From the NCBI RefSeq assembly GCF_032854445.1, contig NC_088302.1, positions 51,304,046 through 51,368,045 of the forward strand: DNA of 64,000 bases. Direction: 5' to 3'. Origin of the DNA: Liolophura sinensis (taxonomy: Eukaryota; Mollusca; Polyplacophora; Chitonida; Chitonidae). The position numbers were made by a program, and so were the translations under genes. The stretch's first letter is position 1. The number at the start of each line of letters is the position of its first letter. Below the pieces are notes generated by a model. That model was given only the letters and a program-made list of their open reading frames with translations. It ran no database searches and was not told the origin of the DNA. Below, in pieces: positions 1-38,631 of the stretch.

Positions 1-2310
1 GACCAAATGTAATAGTTTCAAGTAACTTCCAGTGTGCCAATGCCTGCATGACACAGACTAGAGGAAAACTGAAAAAAGATGTGTTCTGTACAAGTTATAA
101 CCACTCACTGCAAAAGAAGTGTTTCATTTCTATGTGGTATTGTTGATTTGCCAAAGTTACTGTGTTATATACTTTTGAATGACTTTAAATTGTTCTACAT
201 AGACATGTACAAGAAAAACACCCCAGTATTGAGTAACTTAACTGTCTCTTAGTATGCATTTTAACTTGAATTGTTCATGTTGTGTTAACTTCAGTTATCT
301 GTTGCACTTTAACTTGATCTGCCTTAGTAAAGCATTACTTAGTAAATGGAATGTCTTTGGTGCTTAGTGGTGTGTTAATAAAGTTTTACACAGTACATCA
401 TAAAACAACAATTAAGTAAATGGATAAATAAAGTTTTAAACAGTGATCTGTTCAAAGGAAAGCATTTTATTTATGAATTTCCTTGTCAGCTATATACAAC
501 CGTGGACAGTTTCCCTGAGATTTAAATTTGGTTATAAAACAGTAATATTCATGAAAATGTGGTTTACTGCTATCACCGACACAAGGTGTTGCTGTAATGT
601 AGACATAAGGACTGTGAAACTTGCTAGGCATAGAGTTAGACACATTTTGAAATCAGAGAGCCATATTTTTCCATTTGTCTGTGCCTCTCCAATGTTAATT
701 TTGTCAGAATTTGGTGTCTTAAAGACCAATTAAATGTACACCCATCATTTTCCCCGTACACATTACTGTAGGTGTTGCCGGAATGTTGAGGTCAAGTGTC
801 TGATTGTTGCATACATGACAACCTTGTTCCAGACGATTTACAGCCTTTTCAACCCATGTCCTTTAGGTTTATTATTTTTGTACAGCGCTGAGTACTGTGT
901 GTTTTCCTTGATTTGATCAGCACTTTAGTTCAAGTATATGGCCTGCATAGACATAGATGAGCGTTGATGGGGATTCTCTTCAGTAGATTTAAGCAGTTCT
1001 AGAAAGAGACACAAAAAGTATCAAAATATGAATACTGTAATTTTTAATGGGAAACTATAAAAGTGTAAATTTTATGGTTAACACGAGGCTATATTAGTTC
1101 AGATTTATGATTCGCCTAATGATACAAATGTATGTAGCTAAGTTTACTTTAACCAAAATCCAGTGTTTTCCAATATTTACAGGTTATCAGAGACAATATA
1201 CAGTCGGAATATTTATTATAATTTTTGAAAGTTTACAAAAAGTTGAACACATCTTCATGTACTAATTTTAATAATGCGTTTTGGTGCGATATTTTTCTTA
1301 TCTCATGGCCATTGCTAAAAAGGTACGTATGTGGTACATTTTTTAAGAACCTTGTAATCTTTTAACGAGTGCATGTATATGTAGGTGAACTATTGCTGCC
1401 TCAGTTTTTATGCAAACAGGCTTTATATTTGTTAACAACAGTGTTAGATAAACAATTGACTTAAAACTGTACATGGTGTTTAAGCATGTATTTTAGATTA
1501 GCGTCGCTTTCTTGTATGGTAACTTTTCATCAGATTGGTAAAAATCAAATATGAATTTCAAGCATTCTCTTGCTGTAATATGATGTATTGTTCAGTGCCA
1601 AACAAGATGCATATTTTCAGCAACTAATTCTGTGATAGCATGAAATGGATGTATGGTATTTTACTAAAGGATTACATGAAATGTATATTTTCTACACGTG
1701 CCTTGAAAAGATTTAATTCATAAAAGGAATCACATGTTTTATTGTCTAAAATCTAAGATTTCCTTAAGTTGCCATGAGGGCTAATGCCTGGTTATTTAAA
1801 AAAAAAGTGTTGTTTGTTTTTAACATTATCTTCAGTTTTTTGGATGTGCTTTTGAAATGTGCTTTATTAACTGGGGTTAATTGTTTTTTTTTGTTTTTTT
1901 TAAGTCAAAACTCCTAAGCATCCTACATTGCTGAAAAAAAAAAGTAGAATCAAAACTTGTCTCACAAGACGATAGTTTAAAACTTGCAGGTGTCTTGCAA
2001 TTATACACAGATCCATTTCATATGTGCCTTGGTTGCGCACATACATGTACCTGATTGTACCTGAAGGTTTACTTCTGTGTCTGTAATTAGATGCATTCAT
2101 GCATTAGTGACCGAAGGCTATTCATGAAATTGCACATTTGTTGTTTTCTATTATTGAAACACACCAGGTTGGTTGATGTCTTCACTTACTCCAGATTTTC
2201 TCATTTCACACATGTTCTGACCATGCCATTACTTCACCTGATTAGGTGAAACACAGATTACACAGATTCATTTTCCTGGCTGAGAGCCCTCCCTTCATCC
2301 CATTTATTAT
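1..2310. other. Non-coding stretch, possible 3' UTR of an upstream gene
   Basis: AT-rich DNA with no convincing exon on either strand; the short open frames lack codon character and recognisable domains. AATAAA hexamers on the + strand at 377-382 and 427-432, each followed by a GTTTTA run, would fit polyadenylation sites of a gene that starts left of the window. This is inference only. Confidence 0.4.
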
Positions 2311-2314
2311 GAGG

Positions 2315-3005
2315 AACACAGTTTGTAACTTTGTGTCTAACACAGTTTGTAACTTTGTGTCTAACACAGTTTGTAACTTTGTGTCTAACACAGATTATAA
2401 CTTTGTGTCTAACACGGGTTGTAACTTTGTGTCTAACACGGGTTGTAACTTTGTGTTTAACACAGGTTATAACTTTGTGTCTAACACAGTTTATAGCTTT
2501 GTGTCTAACACAGGTTGTAACTTTGTGTCTAACACAGGTTATAACTTTGTGTCTAACACAGGTTGTAACTTTGTGATTAACACAGTTTATAACTTTGTGA
2601 TTAACACAGGTTGTAACATGGTGACACATAGGTTGTAACTTGACCACACGCACAGGTTGTAACTTGACGACACACAAAGCTTGTAACCTTGTGACACACA
2701 CAGGTTGTAACTTGGTTACACGCATAGGTTGTAACTTGGTTACACGCATAGGTTGTAACTTGTTGACAGGTTGTAACCTTGTGACACACATATGCTGTAA
2801 CTTGGTGACACGCACAGGTTGTAACTTGGTGACACGCACAGGTTGTAACTTGGTGAACTGCACAGGTTGTAACCTTGTGACACTCACAGGTTGTAACCTT
2901 GTGACACGGTTGTAACCTTGTGACACACAGGTTGTAACCTTGTGACACACAGGTTGTAACCTTGTGACACACAGGTTGTAACCTTGTGACACACACAAGT
3001 TGCAA
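2315..3005. repeat. 24-bp minisatellite, about 28 units, two subfamilies
   Basis: Direct tandem repeat built on the core GGTTGTAACTTTGTG. The left part (to about 2620) uses units of the type TTGTAACTTTGTGTCTAACA; the right part uses units with GTGACACGCACAGG, and the last copies shrink to 22 bp. Because 24 is a multiple of 3, frames stay open for long runs on both strands; these are repeat artefacts, not genes. Confidence 0.95.
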
Positions 3006-3925
3006 CATAGACATAACAATATGTCAGCATTGCAAATATTATACTGGTGTAGGAAAACCCTCAGCAAGACTTAAAATCCAGTCAAACAAAGAAGGCACAT
3101 CATTTACGTGTACACATGTACATGTGCAAGACATTTTGAGTGGATAATTTACTTCAATATTAGTATATGCCAGCATTGTAACAGGGCTTATTTCCTTTAC
3201 TTAGGTACAGTTACGTTTAAGTGGGACACCATTATTTGCCCTTTCGGCATAATTCATTTCAGTACCAATGGGATCAATTTGTAACTCATTCCATATGTAT
3301 TTAACTTTTAAGTTCATTTGCTTTGTGAACATGGTAAATAGATACACATAAGTCAGGTAATTGTGTTTAAAACAGTTTTAATAAAGTATATATTACAAGA
3401 GTTTCTGAAAAGGACTGTTTTCCGAGGACTTCTGAGCATTAAATATCAATTCTATAACCTCCCATGCTCTCCCAATGTCAGTACATGCAATTAATGCTTT
3501 GTACACATTGTGTAAATAATAGTTTTCAAAAGACTTTGAGCGAAATAATCTATGGGTGGATTAACTGTTACTGTAATATCATTGTATTGTCTTCATAGTG
3601 ATCAGAGATTGTTAAACCAGATGACAAATATGATGTATTTTCATAATCTATCATTGTTAACAGCATCATACCTCTGTAACCTATTGTCATTAACAATGTA
3701 AAAATAAAATATGTATGTGTAGAAATGGACAGCTGTGTTTTGTTTTTCTTGCCTTACATGCCAGCAGATGTTTTAAATGAATTCATTCTTTTCCCACAAA
3801 TGCCTTTATTCAAGGCTTTGTATGTCTTGAAGTTTATTTAAAACTCAGTATTTACAAGACTGGCTCTAGTCAGGTTGTTTTTCAGTAATGCCAAGCCTGC
3901 GTGGAAATGGTGTCTTGTTGTTAGG
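3006..3925. other. Unique AT-rich spacer between two arrays
   Basis: No exon, RNA gene or mobile element recognised. A + strand AATAAA lies at 3703-3708. Confidence 0.5.
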
Positions 3926-3927
3926 CA

Positions 3928-6168
3928 GGTACTGGTCAGGGGTGGTGACTTCTGGTGCTTAACTTTTGACTATTGACTTTTGGTGCCTCTCAGGTCTGGT
4001 GACTTCTCCTAGTACCAGACAGGTGGGGTGACTTCTCCAGGTATCTGACAGGTGTGAGTTCTCCTGGTACCTGTCAGGTGTAGTGACTTCTCCAGGTACC
4101 TGACAGGTGTGAGTTCTCCTGATCCCTGTCAGATGTTGTGACCTCCCCAGGTACCAGACAGGTGTGGTGACTTCTCCTGGTACCAGACAGGTGCGGTGAC
4201 TTCTCCTGCTGCCTGCCAGGTGTGGTGACCTCTCCAGGAACCAGACAGGTGTGGTGACGTCTCCTGGTACTTCACAGGTGAGGTGACTTCTGCTGTTGCC
4301 TGTCAGGTGTGGTGACCTCTTATGGTACTTGGCAAGTGTGGTGACCTCTTCAGGTACCAGATAGGTGTGGGGACAAATCCTGGAACCAGACACCAGGTGC
4401 AGTGACTTCTCCTGGTACCTGTCAGGTGTGGTGACCTCTCCTGGTACTTGACAGGTGTGGTGACCTCTACAGGTTCCAGACAGGTGCAGTGACTTCTTCT
4501 TGTATCTTTCAGGTGCAGTGACTTCTCCTGGTACCTGTCAGTGTGGTGACCTCTCCTGGTACTTGACAAATGTGGTGACCTCTACAGGTTCCAGACAGGT
4601 GTAGTGACTTCTCCTGGTATCTTTCAGGTGTAGTGACTTCTCCCAGTACCTGTCAGGTGTGGTAACTTCTCCTGGTACCGGTCAGGTGTAGTGACCTCTC
4701 CTGGTACTTGACAGGTACAGTGACTTCTCCTGGTACCTGTCAGGGGTGAGTACTTCTCCTGGTACCAGGCAGGTGTGGTGACCTCTCCAGGTACCATACA
4801 GGTGTAGTGAATTCACCTGGTACCTTTCTGGTGTGGTGACTTCTCCTAGTACTTGACAGGTGTAGTGGCTTCTTCTGGTATTTGACAGGTGTGGTAACCT
4901 CTCCAGGAGTAGTGATTTCTCCTGGTACCTGTCAGGTGTGGTGACTTCTCCTGGTACCTGTCAGTTGTATTGACTTCTCCTGGTACCTGTCAGGTATAGT
5001 GACTTCTCCTGGTAACTGACAGATGTTGTGACTTCTCCAGGTACCTGTCAGGTGTAGGGACTTCTGGTACATGTCAAGTGTAGTGACTTCTTATACCTGA
5101 CAGGTGTAGTGACTTCTCCTGGTACCTGACAGATGCTGTGACTTCTCCTGGTACCTGACAAATGTAGTGACTTCTCTAGGAACATGGCAAATGTGATTTC
5201 TCCTGGTACCTGCAAGGTGTAGTGACTTCTCCTGGTACTTGACAGGTGTGGTGATCTTTCCAGGTACTCATAAGGTGTGGTGACTTTTGGTATTTGACAG
5301 ATGTTGTGACTTCTCCTTGTACTTGACAGGTGCGGTGACTTCTGGTGCCTCTCAGGTCTGGTGAATTCTCCTGGTACCTGACAGATGTTGTGACTTCTCC
5401 AGGTATCTGATGGATGTGCCTTCTCCTGGTACCAGACAGGTGTAGTGATTTCTCCTGGCACCTTTCAGGTGTAGTGAATTCGCCTGGTACCTGTCAGGTG
5501 TAGTGAATTCTCCTGGTACCTTGCAGTTGTTGTAACTTCTCCTGGTACCTGACAGATGTACTGACTTCTCATGGTGCATGACAGGTGTAGTGACTTCTCC
5601 AGGCACTCATAAGGTGTGGTGGCTTATGGTGCTTGGCAGGTGTGGTGACTTCTCCATGTACCTCACAGGTGCTGTGACTTCTCCAGGTACCTGTCAGGTG
5701 TAGTGACATCTCTTGGTACCTGCCAGGTGTGGTGACCTCTCCAGGTACCAGACAGATGTGGTGACTTCTCCTGGTATTTGACAGGTGTAGTGACCTCTCC
5801 AAGTACCAGACGGGTTTGTTGGCCTCTCCTGGTACCAGACAGTTGTGGTGGTCTCTCCAGTTACTAGACAGGTGTGGCAGCTTCTCCAGGTACCAGGCAG
5901 GTGTGGTGACCTTTCAAGGTACCAGACAGGTATAGTGATCTCTCCAGGTACCAGATAGGTGTGGTGACCTCTCCAGGTACCAGACATGTATAGTGACATA
6001 TATCCAGGTACCAGACAGGTGTGGTGACCTCTCCAGGTACCAGGCAGGTGTGGTGACGTTTCAAGGTACCAGACGTGTGGTGACATATCCAGGTACCAGA
6101 CAGGTGTGGTGACCTGTCCCAGACAGGTGTGGTGACCTCTCCAGGTACCAGAAAGGTGTTGTGATTTC
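3928..6168. repeat. 29-bp minisatellite, about 75 units, rich in CAGGTG
   Basis: A 2.2-kb array of roughly 29-bp units with the pattern CAGGTGTGGTGACYTCTCC followed by a GGTACC-containing half. Units vary by substitutions and small length changes, and neighbouring units alternate between 'CTGGTACCTGT' and 'CAGGTACCAGA' forms. Each unit carries the E-box CAGGTG, so this is a dense E-box cluster ending about 0.8 kb before the CDKL5 promoter. Open frames on the - strand are by-products of the repeat. Confidence 0.95.
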
Positions 6169-6169
6169 C

Positions 6170-6900
6170 CTTGATTTATCCACCTTTACCAGTACTTTTT
6201 GTGAACCTGTAAATAAAGTAGTCTAGAAAACAGCATTAAAATCGATTTATAAGAGAAATAGCTTATCAAATTTTCTGTCATATGTACAACTGTTTTTCAT
6301 GTATTTGATTTATTTTCAGTAGGTCCTATCATTACATAAAGAAATATATTTCCTTTGTGAGAAGCTGAAAATCAGGGATGGGCTAACTTTTAAAAAAATT
6401 TATCAGTATTTACTAGTTTTGTTTGCATGAGACATTGTTAATTCTTAATTATCATGTAAATTTCAATATAAGATAGATAAGCTATGGGTAAGAAAAATTA
6501 TACATATAGGCCTAATATGTAAATAATTAGCGTGAAGAAAAACTTATTCAAGAAATATGGTTGGGCTGTACATATTCATTGGTTGATTCGCACTCCTGCT
6601 GGCACAAGCCACGTGATAGTAACTATTCAGAGCATATTGTGTACATCACCCTAGTACTGATCTTCACAGCTAGCAGAATTGAAATATTGATCAGGTGTGA
6701 TTCACTTAACCTATACATATACCGGGTATATATATTTCACTGTTTTATGGCACTGTATATGGCCATATATATGTAAATCTGGCTACTGAAAGTGCTCTAC
6801 CGGTACTACCTCACTGCGAAGATTGAACAATTTTTGCCTATTATTAAGGCTACATGTCCATATACTTTCATTTCGTGACTGTTCTTTTAAGTCAACTTCA
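6170..6900. other. AT-rich region upstream of the CDKL5 promoter
   Basis: No feature recognised. Composition shifts from AT-rich to CpG-containing near 6,950. Confidence 0.4.
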
Positions 6901-6949
6901 TACTTTAGGAATATGGAGATTCCAGAACTTCAAAGTCAGCAAGGGTTTG

Positions 6950-7381
6950 AGGCGAGTGAGTTTTTTGGCCACCTGGGCAGCGTATCCGCTCAGGGCACGC
7001 CCCTTCTCGACGTCACGGCACGCGAGCTTGGGTCTCGAAGCATTGTGGGTATGTTGGCAAGGAAAATTCATGGCGGCGCTTTGAGTTGCTTGTTGTCCTT
7101 TGAAGTGGAATGTACGCTTGTCATGAGGGCTCTCTGGAAAAATTTAGCAATAGATAGCCAGGCATTTTGAGGAAAATAATGGCGATCCATATTTCATATC
7201 TTTAGCCATGTGTTTCGTCCAAGTGAATAAGTTTTGCAGGACGTAACTGAAGGTGTTGATCGCACTGTGTTACAACTCGCCCAGGGCACACGCCGTTGTT
7301 GTTGGCCTACCGAAGTTGAACAGCATAAACGCTTTAGGAAGTTTACAGAAACACTTCAGCCGAGTTGATGACTGTTACACG
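6950..7381 (+). promoter_or_regulatory. CDKL5: CDKL5 promoter and 5' UTR exon
   Basis: A CpG-richer block with a GC-box-like CACGCCCC near 6999, a CRE-like GACGTCAC near 7009, a GCATTGTGGG motif near 7041 and a YY1-like CATGGCGGC near 7069; there is no TATA box. A strong donor (CACG|GTAAGTC) follows 7381 and pairs with an acceptor ending at 7572, so 7382-7572 is a short 5' UTR intron. The exact start of transcription is not visible. A frame that opens here (from 6823) crosses the region but ends without a domain and is not proposed as coding. Confidence 0.6.
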
Positions 7382-7605
7382 GTAAGTCAAGCTATATATG
7401 TACTGAAATTTAACCTCGGTATCAGCAGTTTTTGTGATGTTGCAGGAACACTCACTTCAATTTGGTAGTCTACAGCTCTTCAATTATTGTTGTGCCTGTC
7501 AGATTGTCAATGACTCAGAACGTCTAGCCTTCAGTCATGATAGTAAAGATTTGTTGCTCGTTTTGTTTGTAGGGTTCTAAAGACTCCACAACTGGTAATA
7601 TTGAT

Positions 7606-7610
7606 ATGTG

Positions 7611-7611
<1 letters not shown>
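7606..7611 (+). promoter_or_regulatory. Start-stop upstream ORF (ATGTGA) overlapping the CDKL5 start
   Basis: The bases ATGTGATGAAC contain a minimal upstream ORF, ATG immediately followed by TGA, whose stop shares one base with the ATG of the kinase at 7611. Start-stop elements of this type are known to stall ribosomes and lower or gate translation; here that role is inferred. An in-frame TGA at 7602-7604 confirms that the kinase frame cannot begin further upstream within this exon. Confidence 0.6.
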
Positions 7612-33555
<25,944 letters not shown>

Positions 33556-34400
33556 GTTTCCTGTAGATTAAAGGAGCTACAGGAGGGACAGGAAAAGATG
33601 ATCATCTTCACTTAAACACATAGACAAATACACATATTCCATCAGTCATCCTGTTCATACTGTTTACATGTACACATATTAAAACAGAAATACCTGTATA
33701 CACGATTTATTTATTTGTTTGATTGTTGTTTTACGCCATACTCAAGAATATTTCACATACACGACAGCGGCCATCATTATGGGTGTGAATGTACTCATGC
33801 AAACAGACTTCAACTTGTCATAGAAAGGTTACTTAGAACGGATAACCATTGATCCACTACTGTTGTGGTAAATTTGTTGTGCAAAGAGTACATAGAATAT
33901 GTGATGACTGGAACTTTATCCTAGAGCTGACAAACGGAATTGAGACTGACAGTTTTAGTTAGACAGCTATATGGAATCACGCACGTTTTTCTTGTGTTTT
34001 GTGGAGTTAAGGCAGCGCACGGGATAATGGCTAAATTTTCTACATGTATCCCCAGTTCATGTAATGTCTTTATTGTAAGAAGAATACCTCTATGTTCAAG
34101 GACATAAGACTACATACCATGTTTTGGATTTCGTTACAGCTACATGTATATATTATCTGATCATATAAGTGAACTTCCTCTAAGAAGGCACCATACTCCT
34201 ATTCTCAGTGTACATGGGAAATTGCAATTGAGCAAGCAATCACTGGTCAGCAATTATACAGTTACCTGCATCTAAAAATGACAAACAGAACACAGAGCAC
34301 GCCCTGATGTTTTATGAGTGTTAAGCTCACCTTTTGGGTTTAGTAGCTATCCAGTTAGTACCTCTCTATTGATCTAAAACAATAAAACAGTATTAAATTG
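33556..34400 (+). other. CDKL5: CDKL5 3' UTR with polyadenylation signal
   Basis: Follows the stop codon TAG at 33553-33555. AATAAA at 34381-34386 is the best polyadenylation signal. A reversed SINE fragment lies inside (33706-33786), so the transcript would carry antisense SINE sequence. Confidence 0.55.
33706..33786 (-). mobile_element. SINE 3' fragment in the CDKL5 3' UTR
   Basis: Reversed family tail: TTTATTTATTTGTTTGATTG, then TTTTACGCCATACTCAAGAA, TATTTCACATACACGACAG and CGGCCATCATTATGGG. Only the last ~80 bp of the element are present. Confidence 0.75.
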
Positions 34401-34623
34401 GACAGGTTGATCACATCATTTTCATCATGTTTACAGTATGTTTTACTTCAAAGTGCAAAGTTGTAGATTTGATGTACATAAATGCTAAATCTGTTCCTTT
34501 CCATTTCTTTGTAACTGTAATATATATATGTACATTGCCTTTAGCCATGCACTAATTCCTGTTTTACATGTACGTCGACTTCAGTTGTTATGTGGGCTCT
34601 CTTACTCTTTTCTTTGTACCTGT

Positions 34624-34682
<59 letters not shown>

Positions 34683-37600
34683 TGACTTTGTTATGTTTGC
34701 AATCTGATTGGGATTGGAACATGTTATCTATGCCTGCAGATTTGACCAGGTTTGTAAAAATCACCTCTGATGTGAAAAAATCCAAGTTGACAACTACATG
34801 TCGTTATGTATTCAATATTATTAGATGTTATTTATGATGAAGGTAAAGTATAAAACTGTCAGCACATGTAGGAAGATTTCTTTACTTGTACCCTAATGCT
34901 TCAAATGGTTTATGCAATTGCAGCTTGTACAAAAACAGATATTCTCAGTTGTTAGACCTTAAATAATTACACTGTTGACAAAGCAGACAAATAATATTGG
35001 TAATGAATGAGTGCATACATTTAAGCCTGGTGACATTCTAACTTTGGCTGTCCAACAGTAGTAAGAAGATCAGTGGTGATATTCTAACTTTGATCGATGT
35101 TTGGAGTTGTCCAACAGTGGTAAGAAGTCTCAACAGAATATGTCAAGCAGTGTCAAATGTGACATTCTAACCTTGGTCAATGTTCAAGTCATCAGCAGTC
35201 TGTGATCAAAATGCCATGTTGTGTTAAACTGTGCAGCTAAAGGCAGTGGCTGAACTATGATTTACACATTTCTGGTAACTGTCATCTGTTCTTCTCTGTG
35301 ATAAATTTGTTTAGTATATTTCGTTTGGTTGAGTGCTATATTTTGTTTTCTACATGCATTAGGTTTTTTATTTAGTTATAGCTTCAGAGGTGTACACCTT
35401 TTTGATATCCATGCTTTTATGCATGCGTGGTCACAGACTTGAAATATCATCTTATGGATGTGAATAATTATTTGCCACCTGTATTTATATATTCCTGTCT
35501 GGCCACATTTGTATATGCAACTGAAAGTAAGAACAGTAATAAATTGGCTAGTGGAAGACCAGAAAAAAGCTAAGAGGTGTATACCATGGAGACAAAGATG
35601 ATACATTCAGTATCTGCCAGTATATTATGGTATTGATTTACAGCTACGAGGTATGATTATGAGTGCACCATTTACAGATCTTCCACATTTACTTCCACAT
35701 TCAGCTCACTTGTATTATTGACCATAAGTATGAAATAAGACTTCCACACTATGATAGTATTGTGAAGGATGGCTATAATCTTGTTTTCACTGAATTGTTA
35801 CATTCTGGGATTAAACATTTTGGCTGGCCAGGTTTCAAATACAGATTATGTTCCATCATCTAAGCATTGTTTTCAGATTTGCTTCAACTGTATAGCCATT
35901 ACAATCTTTGTCCACAAATACTGTCATTCCTTTTTATTGTTTTCCTTAGATATTTTCGTTTATGTTTTTATATATTTCTTTTTTAATTTGTTTTAGCTGG
36001 TGCTTCCCAAACAAGTCTTTCTATTCTTTTAAAACAATCTGAATTACTAGAAAACAAATTTATTCACATATTCCAAAACCCCCGAAAGTGATGTGAAAAA
36101 AATAATAAGAATCAGTATTTGTGGACATCGTTTGTAATGACAATTCAGCTTAATTACATTATCAGTTTTTCGTGACTTTCTTCTACAGTCCCATGGCTTA
36201 TACAAGAAGTAGTATTCCACAAAATAAAAATTATGCATAGTATATTTTATTACTCGCAATGCGGCATTTATCGTGCAGTATCTATTATCTAACTAATGCA
36301 GTCATCGGTGTTACTGATGTATAATGGATACTACGCAGTTTTTTTTTTTAGTGTATGTATACAAGGCCTACTTTCAGTATATGTCACACGATTTAGCCAT
36401 TTTTATGCGTGTGCATTAATTGTTATTTTACATATATAATTTGTATTTCTTCAGAATTTACTTATGCATACTTACTCGTGGGTATTATTGCATATATAGA
36501 TATACCTCAGAATCAAATCAAACTTGTTAGCAGAGCTGCTATGTTTTCAGTGTTATCACCTTTGTGAATACTCCTATACTGTTGATTTGGGTTTGTTCTA
36601 TTATTCCTAGTCATACGTGTAACTTTAATATTGCCACGTAATATTATGTATCTGATGAAGTCATTACACTTTTTTTACAGCTGAATATTTTGTTCCGTCC
36701 AAAAAATACCTTTAAAAGTACCGTTATTTGACAAACTGTTGATTTTGATTCGTATTGAATATATGAAACTCCGTCCTGTAGTACTCATCATTACACGTGT
36801 TTGGTTGCCGACTGTTAAATGGTGTTAATGAAGTGTATGTTTTTGTTACCTTTTCGTTAACTATGTGTCTTCATACTACTGATATGCCTATCACGGGTGG
36901 TGTACTCACACTCTTGTAATAATACGTATTTCCATATCATTTATTTATTGATGTATACCTAATTAAAGCCAACTAAATATATCTCCTATTAAGCCAACTC
37001 CGTTGAAATGTTTGAGTTGTTCATTAGGTACTTGCAGATTTTACTAACAATTAGCGTTGGGGTTTTTGTTGAAGCCACATGAAAATGGGTTGTGTGATGC
37101 AGTGGTTTGATGCGCTTGCCTTTCACTGATTAGGTAGGGCGCGCGAGGTGGCGGTCCAGATCCGGTCCTGGAGAGAGGAATTTCAAGATTCCCCCGCCCT
37201 CGCTACTACTTTGGCCGTGGTGACGATAAGCGGTCAACAACACTGGTGTGTGTCTTACGTTCGTTGGAAACCTGTTGTCTTCAATCGGTAAGGTGTACAT
37301 AACTGTTTGCCGTGCACTCCGGTTTCCTACACGCAAGAAATCGAACGCCATCGCATAATTGAAAAATATACGTCAAGCAACGGACGAATAAGTAAGCTGA
37401 ATCTGAATGCACTGTCAGGAATAACAGCACCAATGATAAAGTTTTAGAATGTCTGGTGAGCTATAGTGACACTTCAGCTTTTAACGCGACAAGATAATGA
37501 ACACTCAAAATTTCGTCTTTGCCTTTTACAACTGTTGTTAGTCACGGTAGAGTGTGAAACACTGTACAAAACTCAGTTTGACAAAATATCCCCACCAAGA

Positions 37601-38120
37601 TGAGAATTTGTGGTGATCTCATAGCTAATCTTTTGATTTGCTCACATAAGAAGAAGTCTTATTTATAGGACGTTACGTGGTTTGTATCAGTCTTATTACC
37701 TGGTTATTTTTGGGTTTGCTTATTTCATGTTACTCTATTCACACCCGTTGATTGCGCGTCATGTCCATGTAATCCAGTTCGCATTACCCAAATTCAGTTC
37801 ACAATTACCTCCATTCCGGTTACCCTTGCCTGAACTCCGTTATCCAGGTCCTGTTACCGTCACACAATCAAGTTACCAGCAAGCGGGGTTTAGATGATCA
37901 TTACAACTTTGCTAATAGCATCTATTTAATAACTGTTATCCTCTTAGGGAAATTTTACCCTATTCAGTTCATCTTTACCTGGCTCATGCTGTCATATATA
38001 ACCACAAACGGACGTGTATATTTCCTGTTACCCTATTCAGTGCACTATCACCTATAATCATTGTTCGTTTAATTACTTTAGTAGGCTTTACATTACCCAG
38101 TCAGTTTGTATAATGTGGCT
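34400..38120. other. Intergenic region, no gene seen
   Basis: AT-rich. Holds an (AT)n run, a three-copy diverged repeat around 35029-35210 (shared block GACATTCTAACTTTG, then GTCCAACAGTRGTAAGAAG), a weak tRNA-like segment at 37085-37190 (not a tRNA gene), and a patch at 37740-38110 with scattered TTACC...TTCAG motifs (TTACCCTATTCAGT twice). No exon recognised. Confidence 0.5.
34627..34679. repeat. (AT)n microsatellite, 53 bp
   Basis: Perfect alternating AT/TA run; self-complementary and probably polymorphic. Confidence 0.95.
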
Positions 38121-38149
38121 CACTTGCCATGTACCTGTACAAAAATCGA

Positions 38150-38390
38150 AACACAAGGGCCCAGTTTCACAAAGATGTCGAACTTGATGCTTCCTCGCTT
38201 TGCGCTCAACACTGGGAGTTGAGAGTAAGGACGCAGCACATGGTTGGCCAGGTGTCGGGATAATTTCACTGGCATGTTTCTTGTATTCGGCATGACACTC
38301 CAGTGGCGGCATGGGCTCGCCTTGTAGTGAAATACGACGTAAAATTCCAAGCACACATACATATACAAAGAACATACTGATGCACTCCCA
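38150..38390 (+). mobile_element. SINE, second family, diverged body
   Basis: Blocks GTTGGCCAGGTGTCGGGATA, CAGTGGCGGCATGGGC and ATACGACGTAAAATTCCAAG match the body and end of the element at 30370-30720. The head is degenerate. Confidence 0.55.
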
Positions 38391-38468
38391 CCATCATGTT
38401 GGCTGCCGTCGCATATTAAGTGAAATATTCTCGAGTAAGGCGTAAAACACCAATCAATCAAATAAATC
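38391..38468 (+). mobile_element. SINE 3' fragment, first family
   Basis: CCACCATCATGTTGGCTGCC, GTGAAATATTCTCGAGTAAG, GCGTAAAACACCAATCAATC, AAATAAATC tail. Directly adjoins the preceding SINE of the other family, giving a composite. Confidence 0.75.
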
Positions 38469-38631
38469 ATACTGATGTCAGGGTAACGGGAATGTTCATA
38501 AATATGATGCGTCTGTGCATGCCACTATCGTGTGCACGGCTATATGTTGGAGCTGTTCTAGCTGCTTAAAGAAGACATGGACAACATATGGTTGAAGTAA
38601 TACTAAAACCTACGTTAAAGTTTGTATGAAG

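Noticed and set aside
2258-3067. 269-codon open frame on the - strand, plus partner frames on the + strand
   Set aside because: Entirely inside the 24-bp array; the unit is a multiple of three, so frames stay open on both strands without selection.
2315-6168. CRISPR-like repeats
   Set aside because: Units are contiguous direct repeats without unique spacers, in eukaryotic DNA.
6823-7170. 115-codon frame over the CDKL5 promoter
   Set aside because: Overlaps a CpG-rich promoter and 5' UTR; no domain, no splice continuity with the kinase.
37085-37290. tRNA-like insert near a GC-rich patch
   Set aside because: A-box-like and B-box-like matches are too weak and no family blocks follow clearly.
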